In this document: positions 1 to 12,000 of the stretch, one piece after another
How the letters are laid out: each line of letters begins with the position of its first letter
How positions within the stretch are numbered: position 1 is the stretch's first letter
Assembly: GCF_932276165.1 (NCBI RefSeq)
Contig: NC_063984.1
Location: 2,859,501 to 2,923,500, forward strand
DNA from: Plutella xylostella
Taxonomy: Eukaryota; Arthropoda; Insecta; Lepidoptera; Plutellidae
DNA length: 64,000 nucleotides
Reading direction: 5' to 3'
Notes under the pieces: generated by a model
What the model saw: only the letters and a program-made list of their open reading frames with translations
What the model was told of the DNA's origin: nothing
Databases searched by the model: none
Made by a program: the position numbers and the translations under genes

Positions 1-662
1 CTTTGTGTGCAAGCTGCATACGTCATCACACCGAACCACAGAACGAACCTTTGCGACTGCTCCTAATCATCTAACCAATTTGAGCCCCATTAGTAACTAA
101 CTGAGGTTTACGAGTCAAACGGGTTACACGACACGGTAGTGGACTAGCGGACGGCCGTCCTTGAGTGACCGCGCCGTACTCTTTATCTGTCAAAAAAAGA
201 CGTACGTAGTCGGTCAGCTGTTTGTGTTTGTATCTATCAACAAGTCTCCGTACCACGCTACTCGAGAAACAATTCGCTCCAAATTGAATATCTATATTTA
301 TGCTGTGCATTGCGCGGTTATATCAATTCGGAGACGAGCTCGAACAACAATATTGGACGAGAGCCAGCAATGTATACTCAGCTGAACAGCGCTATCGCGC
401 GATGTAAAGATGAGAGAGCGCGCAGTAGAGACGACAACTCGGCGTGAGGCGAGGTTACTGTGACGCGTGACTTGCAAGGTCCCCTGTTGCATTGCTCGAT
501 GCGCCAAGGTTGCCCGTACTCCGTACTACAGCTCTTTACTGGATACGTGGCGGGGCCCACTTTCGCACGGCTCTTTGTGGCATTACAAAATGGACCCACC
601 ACCTACACCAAGAAAGTTAGCTTTGCACCACCTAATCAGACGTTATTGGCGCAAGATGGGGG
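1..662. other. No recognisable gene
   Basis: I see no supported gene or repeat here. Short open frames occur on both strands but none has a recognisable domain, and they overlap one another. Confidence 0.5.
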
Positions 663-685
663 ATGAGAGCAGAGGGAGAAATGAG

Positions 686-900
686 TGACGTCACGGGATC
701 GTGTGGGTGCGAGGGTGTGGGGGGCAGTCAGCGGGGGTGGTCACTGGTCGGGGGTGCACTGGGCGAGTACTCACCGGGTGATGCGGCGGCGGCGCGGGCG
801 GCGGCGACGTGCGAGCAGGCAGGCGGCGCGCGCGACACTGAGCGCGGGGCCCGTCTTGCCCCGCCGCGGCCCAGCCGGGTGACGTCACCTGGCTCAGGGC
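686..900 (-). promoter_or_regulatory. CpG-rich island with putative minus-strand first exon
   Basis: This stretch is very GC- and CpG-rich, unlike its AT-rich surroundings. The palindromic cAMP-response-type octamer TGACGTCA occurs at 686-693 and again at 880-887. On the minus strand a strong splice donor (GTGAGT) starts at 774, so a transcript starting to the right of about 780 could use 775 as the end of a 5' exon. No conserved protein is visible in any frame, so the exon is probably 5' untranslated if real. Alternatively this is only a GC-rich enhancer. The donor and octamers are seen; the promoter call is inference. Confidence 0.35.
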
Positions 901-1495
901 CCGCGACTATTTTCGTCCAATACCTACCGTCTAGATCCTTCCATTTTCCAGCCTCATTGTTCACAAAGAAAACTCAGTTGCTACCTGCCTATCTCGACCG
1001 TTTATAGCTTTGTTTTTGTATTATCACCTCGCCCGCGGTCTTTCAACCGTTTTCAGTCACACAAAGAAAATTGTGGGCATATCTCGTGTAACCAAGTGGA
1101 CCGTGCATTGATTGGAGGGTATTATTCTGTATCAACATGACTCACGACAGTACGCGATATTGTTTTGTGGATATCCATTCCTATGACCTTTGTTAACTTT
1201 CCGCACAAGTATGGTCGGTCAGGGATCGTATTGTCTATAAATGAATAGGTGTACAGTTCAAAGGTCATAAATTCACAAGGCACAATACCTACGTCTAGAT
1301 TCAGAGACTTGACTCAGTAACAACCTTTCACAAGAGGCGTCGCGCGTGTTTTGCTGATTGGTCGCATTAATGTGGCAATTAGGTAATGAATACACATTAA
1401 CATACATAATATATGTGCAGTTCTGATGAGTGAGTGCTGACATCAGCTAAACGCTCATTACTGCACGTCTGTCGCGGAGAAATTTGATGGTCACC
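888..1495. other. No recognisable gene
   Basis: AT-rich non-coding DNA flanking the GC island. No gene or clear repeat seen. Confidence 0.45.
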
Positions 1496-1672
1496 TAATC
1501 CTAACTATCCTAATCCTAACTAATATTATAAATGCGAAAGTAACTGTGTCTGTCAGTCTGTCTGTCTGTTACTCTTTCACGCCAAAACTACTGAACGGAT
1601 TTGAATGAAATTTGGTATACATACGGTCTAGACCCTGGGAAAGAACATAGGCATACTTTTTATCCCGGAATT
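1496..1672 (+). mobile_element. Lep1-like Helitron fragment (5' part)
   Basis: Two copies of a CCTAATCCTAACTA-type unit at 1496-1520 run into CTAATATTATAAATGCGAAAG, the hallmark start of the abundant non-autonomous lepidopteran Helitron family (Lep1 type). A degenerate CTGT run and the family's typical 'ACTGAACGGATTTGAATGAAA' stretch follow. The copy is cut at about 1672, where a different repeat begins, so the usual CTAG-like 3' end is missing. Family assignment is from memory of the motif. Confidence 0.6.
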
Positions 1673-2432
1673 CGGTTCTACCTTTTTTGGCCTAAGATTT
1701 ATTTGCCTAATCTCGTATTGCATAGTAACGTTTGGTCAAAGTCTCGTTTTGCCGAAAATCGTATGGCATAAATCTCGATTAGTAAAAAGTTATTTCGCAT
1801 TATCTTGTTTAGCCTAATAATGGTATGGCCAAATCTTGAATAGCCTAATAATAGGTTTATACAAAGTAATAATATGTGTTTGGCTTTAACTTTGACGGAG
1901 CGTCTCTCTAATTCTATAGCGCAAACTGGTGCCTTGTATTGTTTCCGCTGTTTGGAAAACGCTCCGCTCCGCTTCGCTGCGCTCCGCTTTGGTTTTGATG
2001 AACATGTGCACCTAACACGCTCCTCCTCGCTTTGCTCGTCGTCGCACCTATCTTTAGGTTTCGATCTCATGGGGTTTGTATTAATTATATTGCTCGTTAA
2101 CTTTCGATTTTTCAATCATTCAATATCGTGATTTTCGGGATGTAGGAGAAAAATACCACAATTTGGACATTTACTACATACTTAATATATTATTTATTAA
2201 GATAACATTAGGAGAACCAAGAAACAAGATTATACATAGGTATAGACGAACTTAAATTTGAGCAAACGAAACTTAGGTGTTTAAAGATTGTGCCTAAAGA
2301 GTTTTAGACGAAACGAGCCTTATGCCACATAAGTCTTGGCAAAGTGATGGTTCGACCAAAAAAGTTTCGACCATACGAGTTATGCGAAATGAGTTTTGGT
2401 CAATAAAGATTATGCCAGATGAGGGGAACCCA
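1673..2432 (+). repeat. 760-bp interspersed repeat, copy 1
   Basis: Nearly the same sequence recurs at 8504-9266. The left end reads GGTTCTACCTTTTTTGGC and the right end, reverse-complemented, reads TGGGTTCCCCTCATCTGGC, so the termini are imperfectly inverted. Each end carries a run of degenerate units of about 20-25 bp built around a GGCATAAATCTCGTTT-like core; the right-hand run is the inverted version of the left. The centre is GC-rich with CGCTCCGCT/CGCTTCGCT reiterations and an 85-codon open frame in both copies that resembles no known protein. This copy lacks a short piece near 1850 present in copy 2. It is probably a non-autonomous DNA transposon of unknown family. Confidence 0.7.
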
Positions 2433-3117
2433 AATTATCATGGTGCCTGTCAAACAAGATCTCCCTAGTGCAGGCACCGGAAGCTTAACTATAATCCTGT
2501 AATACCTACTAAATTATATATACCTATCATGTACAATGTAAAAAATGGTTTTGTAAACTTTAATTTCGAATAAATTCTAAATAAATTATGATAATTATAA
2601 TCATTAAGTACTTACATATCATCATCAACTAACAACAATTCAATAAGGTACAGCTAGATAAAGGGGTCTTCAATGCAGTGCCACAGAATTCTCTCCTTGG
2701 CCTTATAGTCTTTGAGAAGATACATCTGCCTCGGCCAGGAATCACACCCGGACCCTCGGCCTTCGGCATGCTGTCAACGGTCTTGAGATAATAACAGATA
2801 ATTCATAGCACCAGTAAATGCTTCAAAACAGTGATATCTATCTGCCTTTTTTTGAAAAGACGTTGAAGCATTTCGTACCCTAGTATTAACCTATGCTGTA
2901 TTTAAATACTTCAAGTAAATAGTTATAAGTATACCTATTCTCTGCTATGGTACTCTTGGGAAATACTCCACATAAGATATGACGGGAGTTCTGAGATCAG
3001 TGCCAACATATACAATTAAATAGTCCTACTAAACCAGCATTTTTAAACCCCTGTAAATTGTATAAAAGTACAGTTCAAGAGCTTTTGGAATATACTTTTG
3101 AAGATTTATAAAGTAAG
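2433..3117. other. No gene; possible decayed SINE at 2690-2790
   Basis: No gene seen. Around 2725-2770 the minus strand resembles the tRNA-like head of the SINE at 5829 (GCCGAAGG, then a degraded B box, then GGCAGAT), which suggests an old antisense SINE copy. The remainder is plain AT-rich DNA. Confidence 0.4.
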
Positions 3118-3246
3118 CACTCGCTAGCAATGAAAAAGTTCCAGTGACAATAACACCAAATTACTCCTAAACGGAAAAGGCTACGTACATTTAACAGAAC
3201 ATTTGAAACTGCAGAATCTCTGGAACTTTTTCATTGTTCGATAGTG
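3118..3246. mobile_element. Fold-back MITE
   Basis: The left arm CACTCGCTAGCAATGAAAAA and the reverse complement of the right arm (CACTATCGAACAATGAAAAA) match over about 27 bp, both ending in GTTCCAG. The core is only about 75 bp and no coding sequence remains. Ends in CACT/AGTG are compatible with a Tc1/mariner-type MITE, but I see no clean target duplication. Confidence 0.6.
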
Positions 3247-3312
3247 TATTAATATTCTATGTAAATGATCATGAACGGTAAATAAGTCATTTTCTAAAAA
3301 TCAGAGTACTTA

Positions 3313-3525
3313 TAGTGAGACATACTTATCTGTTCCGGTGAGAGCGAACTAAATTGATCCATATCTCATTATTTACTAATGAATTATATATTGATATAGA
3401 TTAGATGGGTTTATTGAAACCACAAGAGCGAATTACAACTACTGGCAAACTTAAAATCTAATAGAATGAAGAAATATTACACATTTACGTGAGCTCTCAC
3501 CGGAACAGATAAGTTTGTGGCACTA
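3313..3525. mobile_element. Fold-back MITE with TA duplication
   Basis: Terminal inverted repeats start TAGTG and contain a shared 22-bp block, ACTTATCTGTTCCGGTGAGA and the next bases, on both arms. The ends TAGTG and CACTA are flanked by TA on each side (3311-3312 and 3526-3527), consistent with Tc1/mariner-type target duplication. The internal 150 bp are AT-rich and non-coding. Confidence 0.65.
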
Positions 3526-5828
3526 TACAAATTTTTACTTTGAAATACTGTTTCAGAGAGTTGTCACTGTCATGCAATGCTACGAGATAAACATAATACA
3601 TACATGTATAACGATTATAGACAGACTACTGCAAAATCGACCTCTAAATGTTTCTTTCTTTCTTTCAAAACACTTACCTGTACCTAGATTAAATTTCAAT
3701 TTTATGCTGTTGTAGCTATACAGTATAGTAAGCGATTTTGTCTCTAAGATGTTCTTCCCATGTTATACATTCTAGCGGTAACCAGCATAAGCTTAGTGAT
3801 GGGATCTGGTAGCATAGTAGTATGATTGCCTGCGTTTTTAATATTTCCCAGAACATAACATTTGTAAATATTTAATTGAATGTATTTCAGTGCGATACCA
3901 AAACTAAGTAAATGTTTGGCTGCCTCCTAGGGTGGAAGATAATAAATTATATGGCATAACCTACCTCAATACGTTTTTATAGCTATTTTAAGGACATTAT
4001 TTATAATTCTATCAATGAAATTTTGATTATTTACTTAGTTCAATAAGTAGCTAAAATTCATATCCATAATACTCGTAACCTCGTAACTAACTACAACATT
4101 TGTCAAAAGTCACAATCGTAGGGCCTCGTTGCCTAAGTCGGTGTTGGCGCAAAATATTATTATGTACTAGGTACATAAGTTTCGAAATTGGCTTTAATCT
4201 AATTCTTTACCACCTGCACGCCTTTAATGGCAAAAACAATTTCGGAATTTGCTCAACAATTTGCGCACATACTATAATATACCTATTATCATCCAAGATC
4301 CTAGTACAAAATATCAGCCTTTACAATAATAATAAGTAAGCAAAGATTGTCGATAAAATTCAGTGTAGGTAATCTTCATTCATCTTCAGTGCTGGTTCTA
4401 GACGGTTCTCGCTGGTCTAGTCCCCTCTTGGCATTCACCGCGTGCCTTATGACTACTATGAACACATAAAGGGACGACAGTGAACGCGAGGAAGTGGACT
4501 GTCTTCAGATGTCTTCTGATCTTCATGTCTTCATCAGTTGTGAACGAAAGGGGGGATACGCTGTCGCTTGGGGTGCTTCTGGTCTCGTACGGATTTCAAG
4601 ACGTAAAGCTTTGGCAGGCATTACAATTTTTTATTTGGAATGTATTTTTATATTTCCAACTAAAATATCGAAATACACGCAGCATCCGTGGAAGGTCCGC
4701 ATTATTGAAGAGCTTGTTTAAAATTGAATTATCCTAAAGAGAAATATATAGATATTATTATATCTGATATCAGAAAACCACATTTATATATTGATTGTTG
4801 ATCAGTAAATGCTCGGAGATAGACGAATGTCTATGGAATGAACTTCATCTAGCTAGACGCAAGAGTAAACCAGCACCAAAAAAACAAAAATAAAAATAAA
4901 ACACAACTACTAAGTATCTATTGCAAAAAAAAAACCACATACTAAGATAAATATACATTTATTTTCAATAGACATCCCATATAATTCAGTAAGTAGGGTG
5001 GTGGTCTACTCCAGAGTCACTGGCCACGGGGTCACGGCAGCCGTAACCTTGGCCTGCTCACCCGCCGCCCAAGGTCTGAACTTTCACAAAGGTCATGAAC
5101 ACAAATAAATGGGGCACTTACGTTGCTATTAGATTCCACTTGGCTTCTTATTTATAACATCAATATGTATGTGTTGTAGTGAGCATCGATTTGGAATATA
5201 ATAATTAATTATCTATTAAGATTTAAAATTTATTTTAGTAAATTTGGTAATCCTTGGTTTAATTAAACCGTTCAAGGTGTCATCAATAGTCATCCACTCA
5301 TCGTGATACACTTAACTTTTTGGAAACAACAGTATATAGTTTCTTATTATCAATCTACCACCTACCCAGTCCAACACCTCTCCTGACCATGGCTGACATA
5401 ATAAAGATAAGAAAATTAGGCCAGAATTCGTCAAAACCTGAAATTAAAATTTATGCTTTCAGAATCACAGATTTTTTCCTGTACAATATATGTAAATAAA
5501 TAAATAAATACACAAGGTGATAGTGCCTGAAATCCATCCTGAATCCTAACATACCTTCGTGTGTGTAAATAATTATCAGCATTGTAAAGGTTAAACACAA
5601 CATTTTCAGTAAGTACACAAAGATATTTGCCTCAAAAACAACCTCAAGGTTACCTTAGTATGATACTATGCGTGTACTCAAATAACTTCTTGTCCATAGA
5701 GCATAATTATGACAAACAACACTTTTAATTTATCAAGAGTATTTCGTCTGAAAAGATGCAATAAAATACAGCAGCAATGTTCAGTGAAAGTATGAAATGT
5801 CAGGGTTATGTTAATCCTCTATCTCTAG
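3526..5828. other. No gene seen
   Basis: A 2.3-kb AT-rich stretch. It includes a short TAAA microsatellite (about 5494-5511) and a modestly GC-rich patch at 4990-5080. Small open frames around 4480-4737 overlap in two frames and show no domain. Confidence 0.5.
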
Positions 5829-6094
5829 ACGACCGAATGGCGTAGTGGTTAGTGACCCTGACTACTGAGCCGAAGGTCCCGGGTTCGATTCCCGGCTGGG
5901 GCAGATATTTGTTTAAACACAGATATTTGTTCTCGGGTCTTGGGTGTTGATATTTATATTTAGTATCTATCTATCTATGTATTTGTGTAGATATATCAGC
6001 TGTCCGACACCCATAACACAGGTTCTGCCTAGCTTGGGGTCGGATGGCCGTGTGTGAGATGTCCCCACATATTTATTTATTTATTTATTTATTA
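5829..6094 (+). mobile_element. tRNA-derived SINE, full length
   Basis: The head is tRNA-like, with a perfect RNA polymerase III A box (TGGCGTAGTGG, 5838-5848) and B box (GGTTCGATTCC, 5882-5892). A non-tRNA body follows, containing GGGGTCGGATGGCCGTGTG and a short 3' domain ending in CCCCACAT, then a (TTTA)n tail at about 6067-6092. This arrangement is typical of lepidopteran SINEs mobilised by a LINE partner that shares the 3' end; a similar 3' piece lies at 46040-46078. It is not a functional tRNA gene: the cloverleaf is degenerate and is followed by the body and tail. Confidence 0.85.
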
Positions 6095-6656
6095 TATGAA
6101 ATTCTGTTTGTTACTGATATATGATGATCATAGAATTATTAATTTAGTGTGAAACCTAACAATTAAGGATTTTCCAAACCTTTAGTTTACGCATGTAAAC
6201 GCAAGGGAATCCCCAGGTTAGTGCAGATCTATTGCCGGTTATGTAAAAAAATATATAAATATGTAGCTACGTACCTACAGAGTTTTGGACTGATGTGCTA
6301 AATTAACTGGGTAACTATGTAAGAGCTATGGCTATGGCACCTGTCTGATCTAGTGTAGAAATAATATTTTTGTCTTGTCTTAGACTAACAATATACGAAC
6401 AAGATGGAGTGTCAGTGCAAAAATCAACTTACGTATAGTGTTGAGTGCGGTTACAAAAGTAAAGAAATGGACGCGGGGCCGTAATAATAATATTTTGAAG
6501 TTGCAAACATACAGAGTTTAAAATAACAAATATATACAAATAATTTTATCAAAGCAATATCCTACTCCTACGTATTATACTGCTAGGGCCAAATGTGCAG
6601 GCGCTCGATGCCAACACCATATTTAGGGTTAGGTGGGTACTGGACGGTTACTATGT
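6095..6656. other. No gene seen
   Basis: AT-rich intervening DNA with no recognisable gene or repeat. Confidence 0.45.
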
Positions 6657-6816
6657 ATTTTTGATCCCGCTGAGTTGCAGAAAGGAACTTTAAGCTAATG
6701 TCGGCATTGAATCTATACCCGTCTCTTTCTGCCCTGATACTGTGAAAGCAAGGCAGCAGTACATAATAAGGCTCACATTAGCTTAATGTTCTTTCTGCAA
6801 CTCAGCTGCAAAAATC
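6657..6816. mobile_element. Fold-back MITE
   Basis: The left arm GCTGAGTTGCAGAAAGGAAC and the right arm (reverse complement GCTGAGTTGCAGAAAGAAC) match and continue into AAGCTAATGT on both sides, giving an imperfect hairpin of about 160 bp. No coding sequence. Target duplication unclear. Confidence 0.6.
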
Positions 6817-8350
6817 CAGAGAATATTCATGTAAATTTAGACGTCTTCCCATGAAATAGACTGCGCCGTTCATAAAGTTATCAACTCACTGCCCAAAAAT
6901 TAATTTATAAATTGTACAGTTCCATAGTCGATCTCTGAACTTTACATGTATCACACACGGAGGGTGCATTGTAAGTTATAAAGCATAGTACAATAGACAC
7001 ACGGACTGCAGCTGGCGGCTAGTACAATAGTCGGTTGCTAGGGAGCGTTGCTCTATGGAAAAAGTTTTGATTACACGTCTATTAAATCCTCTGTGGTATT
7101 TAATGCTGGCTGGATGGAATTAGAGCAAGTTTTTTTAAAAACTACATTAAAATATAGTAATATTATGAATTGTATGAAGCGCACGAGAGCAACTTCAATA
7201 GTTGGAGCTAATTTTAGTCTCAAGCACCATAATATCTACGTACCTATTTATTTAGTAGTATAGTAGTAAAAGTGTAAAGACTCGGTGATACCAACCAATT
7301 AAATTAAATAATTAAATTATAAAAATAACATGATCAAAAGTAAGTGTGTAACAAACATTAAAATATGCGCTTCCAAAATCAAAACGCCAAAAAACTATCA
7401 ACTCAATACAACTTTTCTATAAGTACAATAATGTACCCAACCTACATAAGCTATTGGAGATAGGCTTCCGTACTTTGAACCGTGGCGTGCGGCAGACGTA
7501 ACCATAGGACGTAACCTTCACGACTGGCGGTGTCACTCATGGCTGCGGGACGTTACCTCGCGCGGCCCGATTCAGCGACGCACGGTAACGTAAGCGTATC
7601 GATATTGGTATTTGTTTCACAACAGGTTCTATTGGTATTTTAATAAAATTGTCTGTTTCAGGTTATAACGATATGAAAAAGGCACAAAATGATTGTTGTG
7701 TTTTCTTATATCTTAGCTACTGATTCGTTTTGGTTTATGTTTGATATTTATCGTAAAATATCTAGGTGTTTTTTGCTCTACCTAGATTGTTGAATGTGTG
7801 TGTGATAAAGTAGGTTTAAAGAATTTCCATTTTGTAGTTCAAAGCTATTCAAGCATGGTAAACAAACGATCGTAAAACAGTAACAATAAAAATATGTTTA
7901 CAATAAGGAATTATTTAAATTAACTATTTATTTCACGGGCAAAATTACAATACACATATATTTTCACACTCCCTCAGCCCTCAAGGAGGTTCATGAGTAA
8001 GAAGTTTCTTTCTTAGAGGCTGGTAGAAAATGTTTTTGGCATTCTTAGACTCACAAAATTCCTTTACTCAGCAGTGACCCCAAAGAAACCGAAACATAAA
8101 CGTTAAAAGGTCTAAACCAAGTTACATATTTTAAAAAAATGCGGATTTCAAACTTTTGGAACAAATGAAAAATCATTAAGTAGTTGTTTAGTCGAAATCG
8201 ATAACACAACAGACGTGAATCAAGGCGGGAGGGCTCACTCACGTGTTCGTATTGTCGATACAAGTTATCTGCATCGACCGCGATCAGCTGAGCCACGTCT
8301 ACTAACATTTAGGCAAGACAGGGAGCATTCTAAAAACACTTTTTCTAGAT
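6817..8350. other. No gene; possible regulatory DNA
   Basis: No coding sequence supported. The stretch 7440-7620 is locally richer in G+C and CpG with repeated CGTAACC/GGTAACG words, and could be regulatory. The remainder is AT-rich. Confidence 0.4.
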
Positions 8351-8351
8351 G

Positions 8352-9360
8352 CTACGAGTACTATAGTAGTATAAAGTTTGTAAGTATGGATGAATGGGTG
8401 GTTGTTGCTGTTTCACGGGAATACGGATAGACCGATTTTGATGAAGTTTGTATGTAGGAATAGGAAGCAATAATATCATTTTGCTTTTTTAATATAATCT
8501 ACGTGGTTCTACCTTTTTTGGCATAAGATTTTTTTGCCTAATCTCGTATTGCATAGTAACGTTTGGTCAAAGTCTCGTTACGCCGAAAATCGTATGGCAT
8601 AAATCTCGTTTAGTAAAAAGTTATTTCGCATAACATTGTTTAGCCTAATAATGGTATGGCCAAATCTTGAATAGCCTAATAATGCTATGGCATAGGTTTA
8701 TATATACAAAGTAATAATATTCGTTTGGCTTTAACTTTGACGGAGCGTCTCCCTACATAGCGCAAACTGGTGCCTTGTACTGTTTCCGCTGTTTGGAAAA
8801 CGCTCCGCTCCGCTTCGCTGCGCTCCGCTTTGGTTTTGATGAACATGTGCACCTAACACGCTCCTCCTCGCTTTGCTCGTCGTCGCACCTATTTTTAGGT
8901 TTCGATCTCATGGGGTTTGTAATAATTATATTGGGGTTTAACTTTCGATTTTTTGACCATACAATATCGTGATTTTCGGGATGTAGGAGAAAAATACCAC
9001 AATTTGTACATTTAGTACATACTCAATATATTATTTATTAAGATAACATTAGGAGAAACAAGATTATACATAGGTATAGACGAACATAAATTTGAGCAAA
9101 CGAAACTTAGGTGTTTCAAGATTGTTCCTAAAGAGTTTTAGACGAAACGAGCCTTATGCCACATAAGTCTTGGCAAAGTGATGGTTCGGCCAAAAAAGTT
9201 TAGACCATACGAGTTATGCGAAATGAGTTTTGGTCAATAAAGATTATGCCAGATGAGCGGAACCCAATCTACGTATATCCTTATAAAAGACGACCCGATT
9301 ATGTGATAGCTACAAATGATGTTATACAAAAGGTGTTCGCCGCGGCCGTGATTCCCAGAA
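8352..9360 (+). mobile_element. Helitron-like repeat split by the 760-bp repeat
   Basis: Sequence at 8352-8503 (ATAAAGTTTGTAAGTATGGA, then CACGGGAATACGGATAGACC) and after 9266 looks like one decayed lepidopteran Helitron-type repeat interrupted by the 8504-9266 insertion. The boundaries of the outer repeat are approximate; only the nesting, with a 7-bp duplication at the junction, is clear. Confidence 0.45.
8504..9266 (+). repeat. 760-bp interspersed repeat, copy 2
   Basis: Second copy of the repeat at 1673-2432, alignable end to end with scattered substitutions and one small indel. It starts TGGTTCTACC and ends GGAACCCA. A perfect 7-bp direct repeat ATCTACG (8497-8503 and 9267-9273) brackets it and is a likely target-site duplication, which fixes the ends. 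The same internal plan is present: degenerate 20-25-bp units at both ends and a GC-rich centre. Confidence 0.75.
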
Positions 9361-11829
9361 GCAAATTTTGATTATTCCAATATTATGTGAAGGTGTAACA
9401 TAAATAAAGCTACAAAACAATAATGAATGTACCGTAAATAAACAGTTCTATTTATGTCTGAAACATACTTAGTTCGTACAATATTAATGACTGAATGAAC
9501 AGCTAAACGCGTCGTCACCTATATTAATCACTAGGCACCACAAACTGTCTTGGTATTATAATTACATAATGAGGTACTCGTATTTCGTATGAGTCGCCAT
9601 TAATATAAAGTAGGGTATTAAGTATAGTTAATGTTTATAGTTTAATCTCAGCGATTGAGTCGAACAACGTACCTACTCTAATTTAATATATATGTGATCG
9701 TTTGAGTAAGAATAAATAAAAAATGCGAGTTTTTTACTCCTCTTTAACCACATTTCTAATATCCGTCAGACAATTTTAGCTCCAGCCTCTTCAACTAGAA
9801 CTCTTCTGGACTGGAAGTCAACGCTTTTAATACAACACGCCTTTTTGTTCACAATTGTAAAATTTTCGATGTTGAGAACTGGACAATATGAATTTATTTA
9901 AGATATAAGGGCGTGAGATTCGCGTTTTAAACAAAGTCGTTTCTGCGACCTTCGTGGGAATGAATCCAGTTTTACGGTTGCATAATGGTCGCACAACTGT
10001 GTTTGTGACATGAGAATCTAATCTCAGAGAACACATAACGAATTATTTACCTAACAAAATCAACGTCCCATAAGGTTATCTTTTGTTATCATTACATCAG
10101 ATATTGTTAGTTCGTCAAACACAACGACGGAATCAATGCAATTTGACAGACTTCCGGCGGCACCCCGGTTGGCAAATAAACGCCATAAAGCTTTTTGAAT
10201 GCTATTAGTAGAGCTTTGTTTGCTGTAAAATTGCAACACATGATAAAATAACACTGATATTCATTGGTACAAATTAAATAATTAATTGTATCCTTATGTG
10301 TTCATATTTTCTAAACTTGACTTCTAAGTACTTATGTATCTGAACAAGATGTAAACCTAAATCCTGCCTAGATCATTTTTATCTAAAAACTTATATCAAA
10401 CGAAATTCATGTATCGTTGTTAAAATCCAAATCACCTGATCAGCTTAGCATTTACAAGTGAGTAGTTGTAATTCTGAGTGGAGTAGTGTCGGTGATTGAT
10501 CGGGGGCGGTGGCGGGGGCGGGGGGGGACGCCATGGTGAAGGAATGTAAACACGCGGCAATTACCTGCAGGGGGCCGGCTGTTGACTCGCGTACCTTACC
10601 TACTACTACTCGCTACTATTATTTATTTACACTGTGTCAGCGTGATTGCCTGGAAGAACGATGGCTTTCAAACGGTTATGAATGAGATTGATTTGGTAGG
10701 TTTTATATTGTGTTGGTAACTTGTTGGGATTTTCCTATGAAAACCATGAGATTGGCTATTAGGATTTTTTATCTGTTACTTACTTTATTTCCACTTATAT
10801 TTTTACTTATATTTTGTTTAATTATTTCTTTATTGCACAAATACAAGATACAAGTGTACAAAAGGTAGGCTTGAAGCTAAAACCATTTTCTAATGGGTAA
10901 GTACCTACTTAAAATTATAAAATGGTAGACAATCAATTTCTAAAACCACATTGTTTAACGATAGATCATCCTATAAATAAAACCAGTCCAAAATAAAACG
11001 AGTAAAGTTGATACTGAAATTAGTAATGGTTTATAAGTATTTGTAGCCGGCGCCGTACATATTTAAAATGCTACATTGTCCGAGGGTGGGCGATGTATCG
11101 GTCTGATACCGCATTCGAGGGTGAGCGGCCCACTTATGGACTGCCCAATGATTACACAAATGTTGCGAGTCGCCGCGCCATAAAAGAAAAAAAAGTTTTA
11201 TTAGATAATTTGGTTACATTACGTCGAAGTTTGTTAAGAGTATTTTTTAATTGTTGTTTGTTTTTTTGGCGCTGAGTGTACGACGTATCAGTAACATGTA
11301 AAATTACAAAGTTTAACCCTTCGATGCAGAATTAGTAGAGAATGAGTTTAACATTAGGCGAGGCCATTACATATTATAGGTACATGTGCATTTGCAATGA
11401 AGAGTTTAATAAAATAGGATAAAATTTACTAGTTAATCCTTTCACCACGGTTCCACTTTAGTCGAGCTCAAGATTTTGCCACCGAAGCTAAAAATGCGAT
11501 TGCGTTCATGGTATTAATAATAAATCCCAGCGTCTAACAATAATCCGCAAACTTTCAATCACAAATACAGATTTCCAAGAACCACAAGCGTCAACTACCT
11601 ACACAGTTTAGCTAATGACGGACAAGGTTTTGGTTCTCTAGGACCACGTGAGGTTGTCTAGGATTGCGTCACGGCACCACTGGGGGGTCACTCTATATGA
11701 CGAAAAACTAATTTTCGGAGCGCTGTTGCGTGAGCCACCACTCTATCACGCTGTATTAAATTAAAATACATGATGATTGCACGACCGCTCTCTTTCGTTC
11801 GTATTTCGTCAGTACAGAGTAACCCTCCT
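9361..11829. other. No gene; GC-rich patch at 10500-10620
   Basis: No gene supported. 10500-10620 is a GGGGGCGG-rich, CpG-bearing patch. 10140-10210 has unusually even base composition and may be conserved non-coding sequence. The minus-strand frame over 10060-10254 has no recognisable domain. Confidence 0.4.
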
Positions 11830-12000
11830 GGGCCTCTAGTACAGGATTTGCTATTTTTGAAAACTAAAAAACTTTACGTTTTCTCCTGTCATCTGCATAC
11901 ATTATCTGTCAAAAGTTTCATGATAAAGTTTCACTTAGTATGCGAGAAAACGTAAACGTTTATAGTTTTCGCCAAACTATCAAACATGTACTAGACCCCC
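11830..12000. mobile_element. Fold-back MITE with ~57-bp arms
   Basis: The left arm starts GGGCCTCTAGTACAGG and the right arm, reverse-complemented, starts GGGGGTCTAGTACATG. The arms align imperfectly for about 57 bp, through GAAAACTA and TTTACGTTTTCTC. The core is only about 55 bp, so the element is nearly a complete hairpin. The outer boundaries are uncertain by a few bases. Confidence 0.55.

Noticed and set aside
663..1007. A protein-coding gene of about 114 codons
   Set aside because: Composition-driven frame in a CpG island, with other frames equally open and no domain. The minus-strand splice donor argues for an untranslated exon instead.
5829..5905. A tRNA gene
   Set aside because: A and B boxes are perfect, but the sequence continues directly into a SINE body with a (TTTA)n tail and the cloverleaf is degenerate. 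It is a SINE head.
10060..10254. A conserved small protein on the minus strand
   Set aside because: The sequence looks non-random but I see no known motif or splice context. It is kept only as possible conserved non-coding DNA.
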